Assembly: GCA_947579605.1 (NCBI GenBank) | Contig: OX388305.1 | Coordinates: 23,263,542-23,327,541, forward strand | Direction of reading: 5' to 3' | DNA: 64,000 nt | Origin: Athripsodes cinereus | Taxonomy: Eukaryota > Arthropoda > Insecta > Trichoptera > Leptoceridae | Shown: positions 20,512-30,333 of the stretch, piece by piece | How positions within the stretch are numbered: the first letter of the stretch is position 1 | Layout: each line of letters opens with the position of its first letter | Made by a program: the position numbers and the translations under genes | Notes under the pieces: model-generated | Database searches by the model: none | Seen by the model: the letters and a program-made list of their open reading frames with translations, nothing else | What the model was told of the DNA's origin: nothing

Positions 20512-22449
20512 TTAATCAGAGGGACTGTCATCCCAATGCACAGATCTCACATCTATCCGATCCATATGTCTCTTCCAGAGCTGATCAGTACCTTTGATTC
20601 TAATAAGAAAAGTTCTATTTCCTAATATCTTTTCAATTTTACCTAAAACCATCTTTTCACTCCTGAGATCTTTGACAAGTACTGATGTACCCAAATTAAA
20701 TTCCTTTTTCCTCCCCGAGACAAATTTCGAACCCCTGGAACTATCTTTACAAGTTTCCTTATTTACATACCTTTCCTCATATCTATACCTATTTAAACAT
20801 TTACATCCATTGTTATTCCGCTTTTTCACTAAATTCTTAACTATATTCTCAATGTCTATATTAAAATTAACCCAATAAAAATAACTTCTAACAAATGATT
20901 TCATTTTCCCAATAACTGAATAATTTTTACACAAATAATTTATCACAATACCTTTAACTGATTCCGGAATAACAATTCTATCTCTGTAGAATAAATAATC
21001 CTTGTACACAGTCAAATGTTCCTTCACATTAAACAACTTCGCAATAGATTCATTTAACTGTCTTTTGCACGGCCAATTATTTTTTCCCACATATTTAACA
21101 ACTTTTTCCAATGTATAATCACTTTTACTTCTCTCTAAAATTAATTTCGAATTAAAACTATTATTTTTATTTACAAAATCTAATTTTTGTTGTTTCACAT
21201 TACACGCAAGCGATGCGTTCGCACTGAAATTCGGAATATTTTCAATGGGCTTACATGCAACAATTTTGTTTAATTCACTGCCTTCCGTGCTATGTACTTT
21301 GTAACCTATATTATACCTACGCATAAAATCTGTACCCAATATTATTTTATTCCCGCTCTCTGTTACAACAAATTTAATATTTTTTTCCATTCCATTATGA
21401 TTTATTTTACAATGTTTAATACCTAACACATTCAAACTGTGCCCGCTATACGTAGATAAATTAATTTCATCACACTTCTCTATTATATTATTATCGTTGA
21501 ATATTTCTTGCAATTTTTGAATAGATATACAGCTAATATTCGCTCCCGAATCTAAAATACATTCAACATTTTTATTCTCAATTCTTACATTTAATTTTAT
21601 AAAATCGTTTTCGGTGTCTTGCGAATTATAAATACCTTGTATCTTATAACAATTTTCACTCAAATGCCCTTTAGATCTACATTTTCTACAAAAAAATTCT
21701 CTATTAAATTTACATTCACTTTTATAGTGATTTGCCTTACAAATAAAACATGAAACATTTTTATTATGCTTATACCTACTCGTATTTACATTTGAATTTA
21801 ACCTTGAAAATTTTGACGGTCGATTATTTTTCTTATAATCTCTATCTGTACTACTTGAACTACTGAAACTATTATTGTTTCGCCTGGAAATCTGGCTAAT
21901 TTCTTCAAAATTTTCTTCCTCTTTTTCTATTTTTCTCTCTAGTATGTGCTCATAACTAGAAGCCAAAGCAACTGCTTCGTTCAAAGATACCCTATCTTTA
22001 TCACATTTCAAGAATAACTGCTGTTTAATCTCTTTATTTCTAATTCCGATTATAAACAAATCTTTTATATTACTTTCTAATCTAGTACCAAACTCACAAT
22101 TTATACTTAATTCTCTTAATCTTAAGGCAAAATCTTTAACATTTTCCGAATGACCTTGAGTAGCCTTGAAAAAAATTTCACGCGATTCAAATACACTTTT
22201 TTCCTCTTTAAAATAACCATTAAATAACTGAATCAACTCTTTATAAGACTGTTTTTCCACAGAAGCTGGAAAACACAGATCAGACAGTAGCTTGAAACTG
22301 CCTTGGGACAACGATGTTATGAAGAAAGCACGCTTCTTCACATCAGTCCAACTTTCATCATTTAATAATAAGGCGTTCTCCCACCTTGTTCTGTAAGAAG
22401 GCCAACTCATTGTCTTGTGACAAAACGGCTCTAAACTTCTCGAAGTCAT
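20512..22449 (-). CDS. Chimeric Gag-protease-integrase polyprotein of a non-autonomous gypsy element
   Basis: 645 residues starting at ATG (22449); an in-frame TGA a few codons upstream supports this start, although Met14 is also possible. Residues 15-175 resemble a Ty3/gypsy Gag (WPSYRTRWENAL, KELIQLFNGYF, FALRLRELSINCEFG). Residues 185-215 are basic and Ser/Asn-rich. Zinc knuckles follow at C234-C246 (CX2CX3HX4C, one residue short of the usual spacing) and C254-C267 (canonical CX2CX4HX4C). The aspartic protease spans about 290-385, with catalytic LDSGAN at 299-304 and ILGTDF at 370-375. From about 440 the sequence matches the stretch before integrase and its zinc-binding domain (DRIVIPESVKGIVINYL), but the two histidines are C507 and Y510. 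From about 570 to the end it matches the integrase C-terminal module (FNLGTSVLVKD ... KRHMDRI). RT, RNase H and the DDE core are absent without a frame break. It could assemble particles and cut Gag but could not reverse-transcribe or integrate alone. Confidence 0.93.
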   Translation of the reverse strand: MTSRSLEPFCHKTMSWPSYRTRWENALLLNDESWTDVKKRAFFITSLSQGSFKLLSDLCFPASVEKQSYKELIQLFNGYFKEEKSVFESREIFFKATQGHSENVKDFALRLRELSINCEFGTRLESNIKDLFIIGIRNKEIKQQLFLKCDKDRVSLNEAVALASSYEHILERKIEKEEENFEEISQISRRNNNSFSSSSSTDRDYKKNNRPSKFSRLNSNVNTSRYKHNKNVSCFICKANHYKSECKFNREFFCRKCRSKGHLSENCYKIQGIYNSQDTENDFIKLNVRIENKNVECILDSGANISCISIQKLQEIFNDNNIIEKCDEINLSTYSGHSLNVLGIKHCKINHNGMEKNIKFVVTESGNKIILGTDFMRRYNIGYKVHSTEGSELNKIVACKPIENIPNFSANASLACNVKQQKLDFVNKNNSFNSKLILERSKSDYTLEKVVKYVGKNNWPCKRQLNESIAKLFNVKEHLTVYKDYLFYRDRIVIPESVKGIVINYLCKNYSVIGKMKSFVRSYFYWVNFNIDIENIVKNLVKKRNNNGCKCLNRYRYEERYVNKETCKDSSRGSKFVSGRKKEFNLGTSVLVKDLRSEKMVLGKIEKILGNRTFLIRIKGTDQLWKRHMDRIDVRSVHWDDSPSD

Positions 22450-22908
22450 TTCGGAAAATCACAGGCAAAAACAACTAAGAATAAAAAAGACTTAACTTAT
22501 GAGAGACTCCTCCAATCGCCCCGGTCTTCTGGATTTCCTTGCAACTGCAATGGACTCCGCCTGGCTGACTTGCAAGAACTCTCCTCTCCTGGCTTCCTGG
22601 ATCCACCAACTGGCTCCGCCTGGATGCTGGGTGACTCCTGTTACCCACTGCTGCCTGCACCTTGCCTCAAATTTGGCTCTTGAGATTTCCTGTCTCCCTG
22701 CTGCTACCTGCAACTTGCCCAACTGGCTTCTGAGACTCCTGTCTCTTTGCTGCTACCTGCACTGCTGGCTAATCTGGCTTTGGAGACTCCTGCCTCCTTT
22801 CTACTCCTGTAGACTGCCTTACAACTCTTTATTTCCGCGTACCGCCGACAAAACTTTCGGCGCGCAAAAAAAGACTATTGTTGTATGTTTACGACAATTT
22901 TGAACTAC
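22450..22908 (-). other. GC-rich 5' leader of the LTR element with imperfect tandem repeats
   Basis: Between the primer-binding site and the Gag start lie about 460 bp that are much richer in GC than the coding part. On the plus strand a roughly 52-bp motif containing GAGACTCCTG and TGCTGCTACCTGCA recurs about three times (22674-22812). Several antisense and overlapping open frames here (22499-22903 on plus; 22475-22660 and 22492-22722 on minus) reflect low stop-codon density and are not called. Confidence 0.7.
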
Positions 22909-22920
22909 CGAACTGCGCCA
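22909..22920 (-). promoter_or_regulatory. Primer-binding site, tRNA-Ser-like
   Basis: Two bases inside the 5' LTR the sense strand reads TGGCGCAGTTCGG. This matches the complement of an insect tRNA-Ser 3' end (TGGCGCAGTCGG, as used by 297/17.6-type elements) except for one extra T. The assignment to Ser rests on remembered family knowledge. Confidence 0.7.
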
Positions 22921-22922
22921 CG

Positions 22923-23221
22923 TATTGTATACTGGATCAAGCATAACAATATTAGGTTCTTTTTGAATAACGACACGGAATTTATATTTACACAATATAT
23001 TCAATGAATAATTCCTATTATAATTTGTCGAACACAATTTGTCAAAACACGCAGCCTAACAGTGCAAGTCAAGGTTCTATCAATTAATGAGCGTCGTTCT
23101 CAATAGGTGGCTAACCTATATAGGCAGTAGCGTATTGCTACTCAGTCATTATCTTTGCTTAGCTTGTAAACAAGTCTAAAGGTCAATGTACAGGTGCAGT
23201 GTACAAAGTTCATACACTACA
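22923..23221 (-). repeat. 5' LTR, 299 bp, intact
   Basis: It is identical to the 3' LTR apart from the MITE there. It carries CCTATATAGG at 23115-23124, the probable promoter core. Confidence 0.95.
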
Positions 23222-23345
23222 TACACCTTTCACAGTAAGCTACTAAAAGTTTGTGTCGTGAAAGGGGAGTTTGCCAGTACCTGGTATCGAACCACGGACC
23301 CCTTGTTCACGAGGCCGAGACTCTACCTCCAGGCTACCGACGAAC
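23222..23345 (-). repeat. B-SINE head (right half of the split copy)
   Basis: The complement has the tRNA-like B box GGTTCGATACC (near 23283-23293) and an A-box-like TAGCCTGGAGG. The SINE begins GTTCGTCGGTAGCC at 23345 and continues, across the LTR element, to 19598. Confidence 0.9.
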
Positions 23346-23495
23346 TCTTTAACTTTACTTACGCTTTTCGAATTTAAATTTCGAAATAAAGGAAGTGCGT
23401 CATATAAACATCAAACATTATTGTGCAGGAAGAGTAGGTATAAACTAGGCGTTTAATTAATCGATTAGCCATACAGTTAACTGGCTGATTTAAAT
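23346..23495. other. Short unassigned spacer
   Basis: AT-rich, no feature recognised. Confidence 0.5.
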
Positions 23496-23500
23496 TAAAT

Positions 23501-23543
23501 GTTATGTCTGTTGGCGTTATAATATAACGCCAACAGACATAAC
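23501..23543. repeat. 43-bp perfect palindrome with 5-bp flanking duplication
   Basis: The arm GTTATGTCTGTTGGCGTTAT and its exact complement at 23524-23543 flank a 3-base loop AAT. TAAAT occurs immediately on both sides (23496-23500, 23544-23548). This looks like the two terminal inverted repeats of a DNA element with almost everything between them deleted. Confidence 0.9.
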
Positions 23544-23579
23544 TAAATATTCAACAATTCACGGAATAAGCATTTTACA

Positions 23580-25916
23580 TTTTTTTTTTTTTTATTTATT
23601 TATTTATTTCAAACTTAAAGTTACAGCTTATATAACATAAAAAACGAAACAATAATAGTGCAAAATTAAAGCCAATTACAACTTAAGTTATATAATACAA
23701 AATGTTAGTTAAAAAAAATTTATATAAAACAGTTATTAAAATTATTATGATGAAAGATTATAAGATAAATGTATATTTAAAAAAGTATATGTATAAGAAT
23801 ATGAAATAAAGAAGAAAAGCTATGAGATAAATTCAATTACATGTGAGCATTTTAGGATTGAGGGGAAAGGAAAAGGGAAGGGAATGATTTTGTTAAAAGA
23901 TCTGAGTAACTTGAGTAAAAGTAAATTAATTTATGAGGATGTACTATGCATACAATAATTATTTATGTTAATTTTATATAAGATATATTATATTTTATTC
24001 TAAAGCTGTGTACTGAGTTGCGTACTCAATATTGCATTGACTGATTTTATAAAAGTGTTTTTACTTGCTTGAAATATGTCTATGTCGTTGAAGGATGTGT
24101 TGTAAGTTTCGTAAATTCTGTTAAAAATAGTGTTCCTGCCATAGTTTGTTTGAAATGTGTTAACATGGAATAACGTGTGTGTTCTTGTTTGTCTTTGTGG
24201 TGTTCGAAGTTTGATTGTGGAAGTCATGTACTGAGAGTCGATGTTGTTGTGTACTATGTCATATAATAGTCTCATGTCTGTTAAAGTTCGTCTTGTCTTT
24301 AGTGTAAGCATATTATGGTAGGCTGCGGAGTCAGTATAGTCATCAAAATGAACACGGGCCCTGTAGTTCAGATGTTTAAGAAACCGATTTTGAACTCGTT
24401 CAAGTCTCGAAATATATGTTAAGTAATGAGGAGACCAAATAGAAGATGCAAATTCTAGAACGCTCCTCACGTACGCGTAGTATACAATTTTAACTGAAGA
24501 TGAGTTTTCAAATGGTTTACAGGTTCGCATTGTAAACCCTAACATCTTGTTAGCTTTATTGATAATTGTGTTTATATGGTGATCTAGTACCATTTTATGA
24601 TCTAAAATGACTCCCAGGTCGCGGATTTTGTCAGTTTGTTTGATCGTCTCGTTTTGTATTTTGTAATCGTATTTTATGGGTACTTTGTTCCGAGTGAAAG
24701 AAATATTTAAGCATTTGGTAATATTGATATCTAATTTATTCTGTAAGCAGTATGTGTTTAGTCTGTCAAGGTCTGATTGAAGCTTTAGGCAGTCTCGTTC
24801 GTTGATTATTTCGTTGAAAATTTTCATGTCGTCAGCGTAGAGTAGGTATTTCGAGTCATGGAAGCATTCACCTATGTCATATATATACATATTAAATAAT
24901 AAAGGGCCGAGATGAGAACCTTGTGGAACTCCTGATGTAACATTAATGTATTGCGACCTATATCCTCCCACCACAACTGCCTGTTGACGGTTTTCTACAT
25001 ACGACGCGAACCAACGGTATAAATCGCCGTGTATACCAAGGTGGCGTATTTTCCTTAGTAGTATTTTGTGTATAACTCGGTCAAAGGCCTTTGAGTAGTC
25101 GGTATAAATCGCATCCACTTGAATTCTATTATCCATTTTTGTATTAATATAATTAGTAAATTCTGACAGGTTAGAGGTAACTGATCGCTTTCTCATAAAG
25201 CCGTGCTGAGTTTCGGGGATATGTTTGGAGATAATTGGATAAATTTGATCATAAATAATTAGTTCGAACATTTTGCTGAATATTGGAAGGATCGATATGG
25301 GTCTATAATTGCGGATAAGATTTTTACCTCCCTGTTTGTAAATTGGGATTAAGTTAGCTAATTTCCATGTACATGGAAAAATACCTTCTGATATGGAACG
25401 TGAGAATATTTTATACAGAGGATATGCTAGTTGACTGGCACAGTTTACGGCAAAAATAGGCGGTATGAGATCACTACCAGGTCCCTTTTTTGTGTCAAGT
25501 TTTTTAAGGTACTTTTCCACAAGGTTCTCATCTAATTCTATACTTGAGATGCAGTCAATATGGTTAGTATATACATTTTCTTGGTCAGTCCCATCAACGC
25601 TGTCTGCAACGTAGACTGATTTGAAGTATTCTGAAAATAATTCAGCGATACTTCGTCCATCGGTGGCTACACGATCGTCTAGGTGCATTTCCCCTGGTAA
25701 TGATGTAGATTTTCTTTTCATTTTTATATAATTCCAAAACTGTTTTGGATCTGATTTAATCAGGTGTTCTGATTTTTTTATGAAAGAACAAAAACATTCT
25801 GATTGAATACGTTTTTGTCGTGTTCTCAATAAGGAAAATGTATAATAATCTGCATCGTTTTGATTTTTTTTCCAAAGATTGTGATATTTCGTTTTTTCTT
25901 TTATAATTTGAACATG
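23580..25916 (-). mobile_element. 5'-truncated jockey-like LINE
   Basis: The 3' end is on the left: on the minus strand the element finishes in (AAAT)n and about 14 A residues (23580-23609), with AATAAA signals inside the AAAT repeats. A 3' UTR of about 390 bp precedes it. The coding frame stays open from 24000 up to 25916, where it meets a stop; the homology to LINE ORF2 starts near there, so this marks the 5' truncation point. The endonuclease domain is absent. The target duplication was not identified with certainty. Confidence 0.9.
24000..25916 (-). CDS. LINE ORF2 fragment, reverse transcriptase
   Basis: The frame is unbroken for 639 codons. Numbering from the TTG codon at 25829 gives 609 residues, and the 29 codons upstream (KYHNLWKKNQNDADYYTF region) also match the family, so the TTG is not a true start. 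RT motifs are in order: KGPGSDLIPP (115-124), NYRPISILPIFSKMFE (174-189), QHGFMRKRS (208-216), DYSKAFD with the first catalytic aspartate (244-250), SGVPQGSHLGPLLF (299-312) and the YADD active site (331-334). A jockey/I-type thumb follows (RDLGVILDHKM, 403-413), with SRLERVQNRFLKHL at 474-487. All catalytic residues are present, but the N-terminal endonuclease was lost by 5' truncation, so it cannot self-mobilise. Confidence 0.92.
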   Translation of the reverse strand, partial: HVQIIKEKTKYHNLWKKNQNDADYYTFSLLRTRQKRIQSECFCSFIKKSEHLIKSDPKQFWNYIKMKRKSTSLPGEMHLDDRVATDGRSIAELFSEYFKSVYVADSVDGTDQENVYTNHIDCISSIELDENLVEKYLKKLDTKKGPGSDLIPPIFAVNCASQLAYPLYKIFSRSISEGIFPCTWKLANLIPIYKQGGKNLIRNYRPISILPIFSKMFELIIYDQIYPIISKHIPETQHGFMRKRSVTSNLSEFTNYINTKMDNRIQVDAIYTDYSKAFDRVIHKILLRKIRHLGIHGDLYRWFASYVENRQQAVVVGGYRSQYINVTSGVPQGSHLGPLLFNMYIYDIGECFHDSKYLLYADDMKIFNEIINERDCLKLQSDLDRLNTYCLQNKLDINITKCLNISFTRNKVPIKYDYKIQNETIKQTDKIRDLGVILDHKMVLDHHINTIINKANKMLGFTMRTCKPFENSSSVKIVYYAYVRSVLEFASSIWSPHYLTYISRLERVQNRFLKHLNYRARVHFDDYTDSAAYHNMLTLKTRRTLTDMRLLYDIVHNNIDSQYMTSTIKLRTPQRQTRTHTLFHVNTFQTNYGRNTIFNRIYETYNTSFNDIDIFQASKNTFIKSVNAILSTQLSTQL

Positions 25917-26971
25917 TTATAGAATCACGTTACATACATATCGTAGTTTCAATATTAGAACTAGACCAACGTATTAATAACTACTACCCTCCTGACTGTT
26001 AACTTATTATCTCAAAACTAGTGATTGTGAGATGTGTAGTAGTTATAGTACTGAGCCCACAATTTATACTAATGTTTGACATCCTCATGTTTGTCAGCTG
26101 TTTTAGTTTATTTTATGTTTTAATGATATTATTTAAAATTAGTGAATTTCAGGATTAATGTTGTACGATGTACATTTGATGTGTTATTATTTAGTGTTAT
26201 ATTAATATTTTGTGGAATGTGAATAACGGTTATTTTTGCTTAATAAATAAATGCTCCTAAAGAGGAACCGCCGCAGGAGCTTGTACCTACCTATTTGTAT
26301 AAATATTATTATTATATAGTACTTTTCCACATGACTGCTTGTTTCATTTTGTTCCCTGTTCTTGTCAAGAAGAATGTTTTTCCCTCCCTCTTTCTTCATA
26401 TTATTCTCTTACTTTTCGTATTATTATTACTATTATTTAACATGCTAAAAAGATTCAAACACGAAGAAGCGAGGGAATGAGGGTCCTTTTGTTACCGTAG
26501 AAAAGACGACTTAAGTGTGATTTGAGAAATGGAAGATTGGGATATAGGACGCTGCTTCTTGTGTCAACTTGTAATCTCCTTAAATCTATATATAGGTATG
26601 TATATACTACAACATAAGAAAATATCCTTCGAAATATTAGAATCTACCTACTTTCCTATCGAAAATACTTTTTCATTGCACTAACAGAATATTTTAATGG
26701 ACCGCGGGATAAAATAATATTGTTTCTTTTCTGAAGTAACGAATTCTATTCATTTTATTACACATTATTAAAAAAAAAAACATTAAGCATAGTTTACTAC
26801 ATAATAATTAAGTTTTTTTTCCTAGATATTTTCTTTAAGGGATATAAAAAGAAGTTTCCTGAAAAAAATTCCTAATTTTAATGTTTTTAATTTATTGTAG
26901 GTATCATTTTCTTGTCTTTTAGTTTAATTTTTTTAGCGATTACTTACGTACTTACTTTTCGGGTCCGGAAC
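25917..26971. other. Unassigned AT-rich sequence
   Basis: No gene is supported; small frames at 26202-26399 (-) and 26295-26480 (+) are mutual shadows without motif. Confidence 0.5.
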
Positions 26972-27200
26972 TCAAACTTTGCCACTCCAGTATGCCGCGA
27001 CCTATATCGTCTTGTCACTCGCCATAATCAGGTCACTCACATTACATGCATTCCGCATCAGCGGGCATTGCAATAAGCTAGAATCACTCTGCTCCTCCCC
27101 GCAGTCGCAGCAGTGTCCTCTCCATCCAAAAAGCCCCACTTCTGCTGGTTACTTCTGCAATTAGTCACCCCGACCTTTAGTCTGTTCAGTGTGAGGTTTG
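26972..27200 (-). pseudogene. LINE ORF2 C-terminal fragment
   Basis: On the minus strand one frame gives NLTLNRLKVGVTNCRSNQQK and WGFLDGE. After a frameshift, CCDCGEEQSDSSLLQCPLM, RNACNVSDLIMASDKTI, a stop and VAAYWSGKV follow. The order KWGF-(C)DCGEEQ-LLQCPL-YWSGKV is the familiar tail after the RT in insect LINEs. At least one frameshift and one stop make it a relic. The plus-strand frame 26979-27164 is antisense. Confidence 0.75.
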
Positions 27201-27221
27201 CTCACATACTGAATTTATTAG

Positions 27222-27325
27222 GTGAAGTTTTATTGGCACAGAGAAAATAGCTTTTATTTTTATAACACGCAGCTGGTCTGCTGACTTCTCTACTTGTAAG
27301 AAATGCCGTGATGGTATTGTGAGTA
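27222..27325 (+). repeat. A-family copy, 3' third
   Basis: Contains TTTTATTGGCACAGAGA, CACGCAGCTGGTCTGCTG and ATGCCGTGATGGTATTG. Confidence 0.7.
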
Positions 27326-30010
27326 CCTAATCATGTAAATATATAATATGTACTTTTCATTTTAGACTTTTGTAATAAAATATATTTGAATTTATGTGCA
27401 TTCTGTAACTGGTTTAGCGATATGGCGAATTGTTTTATATTATTTATAATCTGTAAAAATGCCAATTAAGGAAAAATAATAAAATAGTACTTGTACTATG
27501 CAACATTTCGAATAAGTATGTTAAACTTTGTAAATTTTTCTTTAATACAGATGATTATGATTGGCAAAATCTACTAACATTTATGATATTATTTAGTAAT
27601 TAATCTGTTACCATAGATTTCAGTAACATAAAGAAATTGTGTGTGATTAGGTTTATTCTGAATAAGGTGAAATAGTTAAATTACGGTAAAATATTATTTT
27701 AGTAGCCCATCGAATATCTGACTGACCAAATAGTGTTTAAGATTTACTAAAAAGTAATTGATAAAGTATGGTTTTGATTAATTTCTCACGCACTTTAGAG
27801 ATTTCCATTGAACCAATTTTCCAAGGTATAAAAGGGTCTTGTAATCCTGCTTCCAATAGTCCTATTGGCGACTTATTGACACAGAAATGTGTAAAGGCAA
27901 AAAGGGAAATGTGAGTGGACACAATAACGAAAGCCAAAAGGATATACAGATGTCCATAAAAGAAGCTTATGTGACTGATCCTCAACAAGGCGAGGGTCAA
28001 AGTTTAAGCCTTACACAATGTCAGTTTATTGTATGTAAGTAGAGAGATTACACTGCCCGCGTGAATGGGAGTTTGATAGGCTTTCACTAAAGTAGTTCTG
28101 GGAAGGAACATCAAGATTTTTGAATTGAATATGATACAAACGATCGATGACCCGTATATTATGCTAAGGATTACTTATCTCTTTACCTACATAATAATAA
28201 CCGTACATACAATATTCCATGTCACTGTGACATTTCCTATAGAGATACATGTCATGATAGGGTTATACATATTTTATGAAACAATCATGGTAATACATAT
28301 ATTATTATATTTTATTTTTATTGCACGGGAAGGATGAATGACGTGTTAATTACAATATGCATTTATCTCAATGAATCTTATATGTAGATAAAGATAGGAG
28401 CCTTTTAGTACTACAGAACTTTGATATTTAATGATATATTTCAGTTATTGATTGATCTATTTTATTTATTGTAAATAAGAAAATCATAGAGATAATAGGG
28501 AATCTGATTGGTGAAAACATTAGTAAGATGACGTTTTTTACCCATTCTGGTGGTCTAAATTTTTTGATGACAAAGTATTGTTTAGTTTCTTCATTTTAAT
28601 CTTATGAAACGTGAAAATTGCACAGTGTGAAACTTTTACGGGTTTGTTATTACAAAAACCCAATGTAAACTCATTAACAAAAATCTTTATTTTTTCTAAT
28701 CGGCAAAACATGGGCGAATAGTGAATTAAAAATATTTGATCAGCCAGCTATTAGTTTGAAAATGAATAGATACAATCTTAATCATAATAAATATGCATTA
28801 ATTTTTTATTATCTAATACAAGTTTAATTTTGTTTCTTCGCAGCATTTCTATATAAGATAAACGTTGTTTCCCATTATCTTAAAATCCTTTTACAAAGAC
28901 ATCAATAGAGATAACTATAGGTATCTACACAAAGATGAGGTGATATTGTTAATAAGGTATTTTACTACAGCTCAGTATAATATTATTTTTATTCACTTCA
29001 ATGCGAAGTTTGTTTATTTCATGTGAATAGGAATTATTTTGTAGGACTTGGTAAATATAAATTAATTCAATATATTGATAATTTATTATTACTATGTCTT
29101 CGTGTTGTTACAAGCGTAGTTAAAGGTTAGATTTTTCACAAAACATACACATACATACATACACATCGCAATTGGTTTATTGCTTTATAAATACTAGTCA
29201 CCGAATCATACGAATTTTAATATGTTAATATAATTAATATCTACTCTTATTTTTATTACTATACGGAGAAACAACTTGTATTTACATTATGCGTAGTTAT
29301 ACCATCGGTTACCACAGCCCTAATCGGTTGATAAATCGAAAGAGAAAATGCAAATAAGGTAAATTGAAACAAGTATATGACATATTTATACTGGGTATCG
29401 TATAAGTACGTACACGTTTATGTAAGATACCTAAGATTTTAATATTTTGAAGAAATAATGGATGACAACATGAACGATGTTTCATAATTTGTCTAATTTT
29501 ATACATTATCACTGACATTTTAAGAGTAGGTTTGGCATGTGGTTGTGTGAGAATGGCCTGTGTTGTGGCAAGATCCCTTTTTTTCAAAATTACCATAATC
29601 CGATGTGACACCGAGCGCTGTAGTGTTATTTTATTAGTTTACGGATATCAGGACGACCATTCACGGAACGTTTTATGAACTTGCCCATATATTTGGATTA
29701 ACAGCGGACATGTGATCGTAACGTGTTCAGAAAATGAAGAGAATATTTAGTATTCGGACATATTTATATTTTCAAACATTTTATTGATGGAGAAAATAAT
29801 GGTAGGAGATACAAATTTCAGACTATCATCCTTTATTCACAAATATAAACTCGTGTTAAAAAACATATTTTTGTACAAACGTTTAATCATAGCAAAAGTT
29901 ATGAAACACCCAGGTAGAAATTGTAGTTAGTAAATAATAAAAAAATATTGGTGAGATGTAAAAAACATTGCCGAACGAAGTATTTTTTTAATGGTTCTAA
30001 TCTATTTTTT
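27326..30010. other. Unassigned AT-rich sequence
   Basis: About 2.7 kb without a supported gene or named repeat. Frames at 27737-28000 (-), 28125-28337 (+) and 29309-29611 (-, 100 codons) lack recognised motifs and splice context. Confidence 0.5.
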
Positions 30011-30133
30011 TATACACCTTTCACAGAAAGCTAAAAGCTTGTGTCGTGAAAAGGGAGTTTGCCGGCACCTGGGATCGAACCCCGGACCCCTTGTTCACAA
30101 GGCCGAGACTCTTCCTCCAGGCTACCGACGAAC
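30011..30133 (-). repeat. B-SINE copy, head and body only
   Basis: The complement starts GTTCGTCGGTAGCC, has B box GGTTCGATCCC, and ends at the CTGTGAAAGGTGTATA phrase without the 3' hairpin. Confidence 0.85.
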
Positions 30134-30333
30134 GATCGAACGAAAATAATATTATAAGCTATTGAAAAAATTCAAATTATCGATGCGCTATAAATAGAGC
30201 ACTCATATCTTATAGGTATTTATGGCACCCAAATGACAATCTATAATACATATTTAAAATTCACAACAAGCAGTGTGCTTAATGGCTTTCTAATTAGTAG
30301 GAAAAGACACAATAGTACCTATACCTACATATA

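Larger units (their letters stand above)
19663..23221 (-). mobile_element. Non-autonomous Ty3/gypsy-type LTR retrotransposon
   Basis: The element lies on the minus strand between 5-bp direct repeats TACAC (19658-19662 and 23222-23226). The unoccupied site is seen in the B-SINE copy near 50000 (CCTTATACACCTTTC). It has two 299-bp LTRs with no mismatch found by eye (ignoring the MITE in one), a primer-binding site, a GC-rich leader, one 645-codon frame and a polypurine tract. Sense LTR ends are TGTAGTG at the 5' end and ATACAATA at the 3' end. Identical LTRs indicate a recent insertion. Its frame lacks RT, RNase H and the integrase core, so it must have been mobilised in trans. Confidence 0.95.

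Noticed and set aside
20191..20878. Plus-strand frames of 144 and 94 codons
   Set aside because: They are antisense to the retroelement polyprotein and its 3' region.
22499..22903. 134-codon plus-strand open frame rich in Trp, Leu and Cys
   Set aside because: It is antisense to the GC-rich leader of the LTR element; low stop density explains it and no domain is visible.
29309..29611. 100-codon minus-strand frame
   Set aside because: No motif, no splice context and AT-driven composition; left unannotated.
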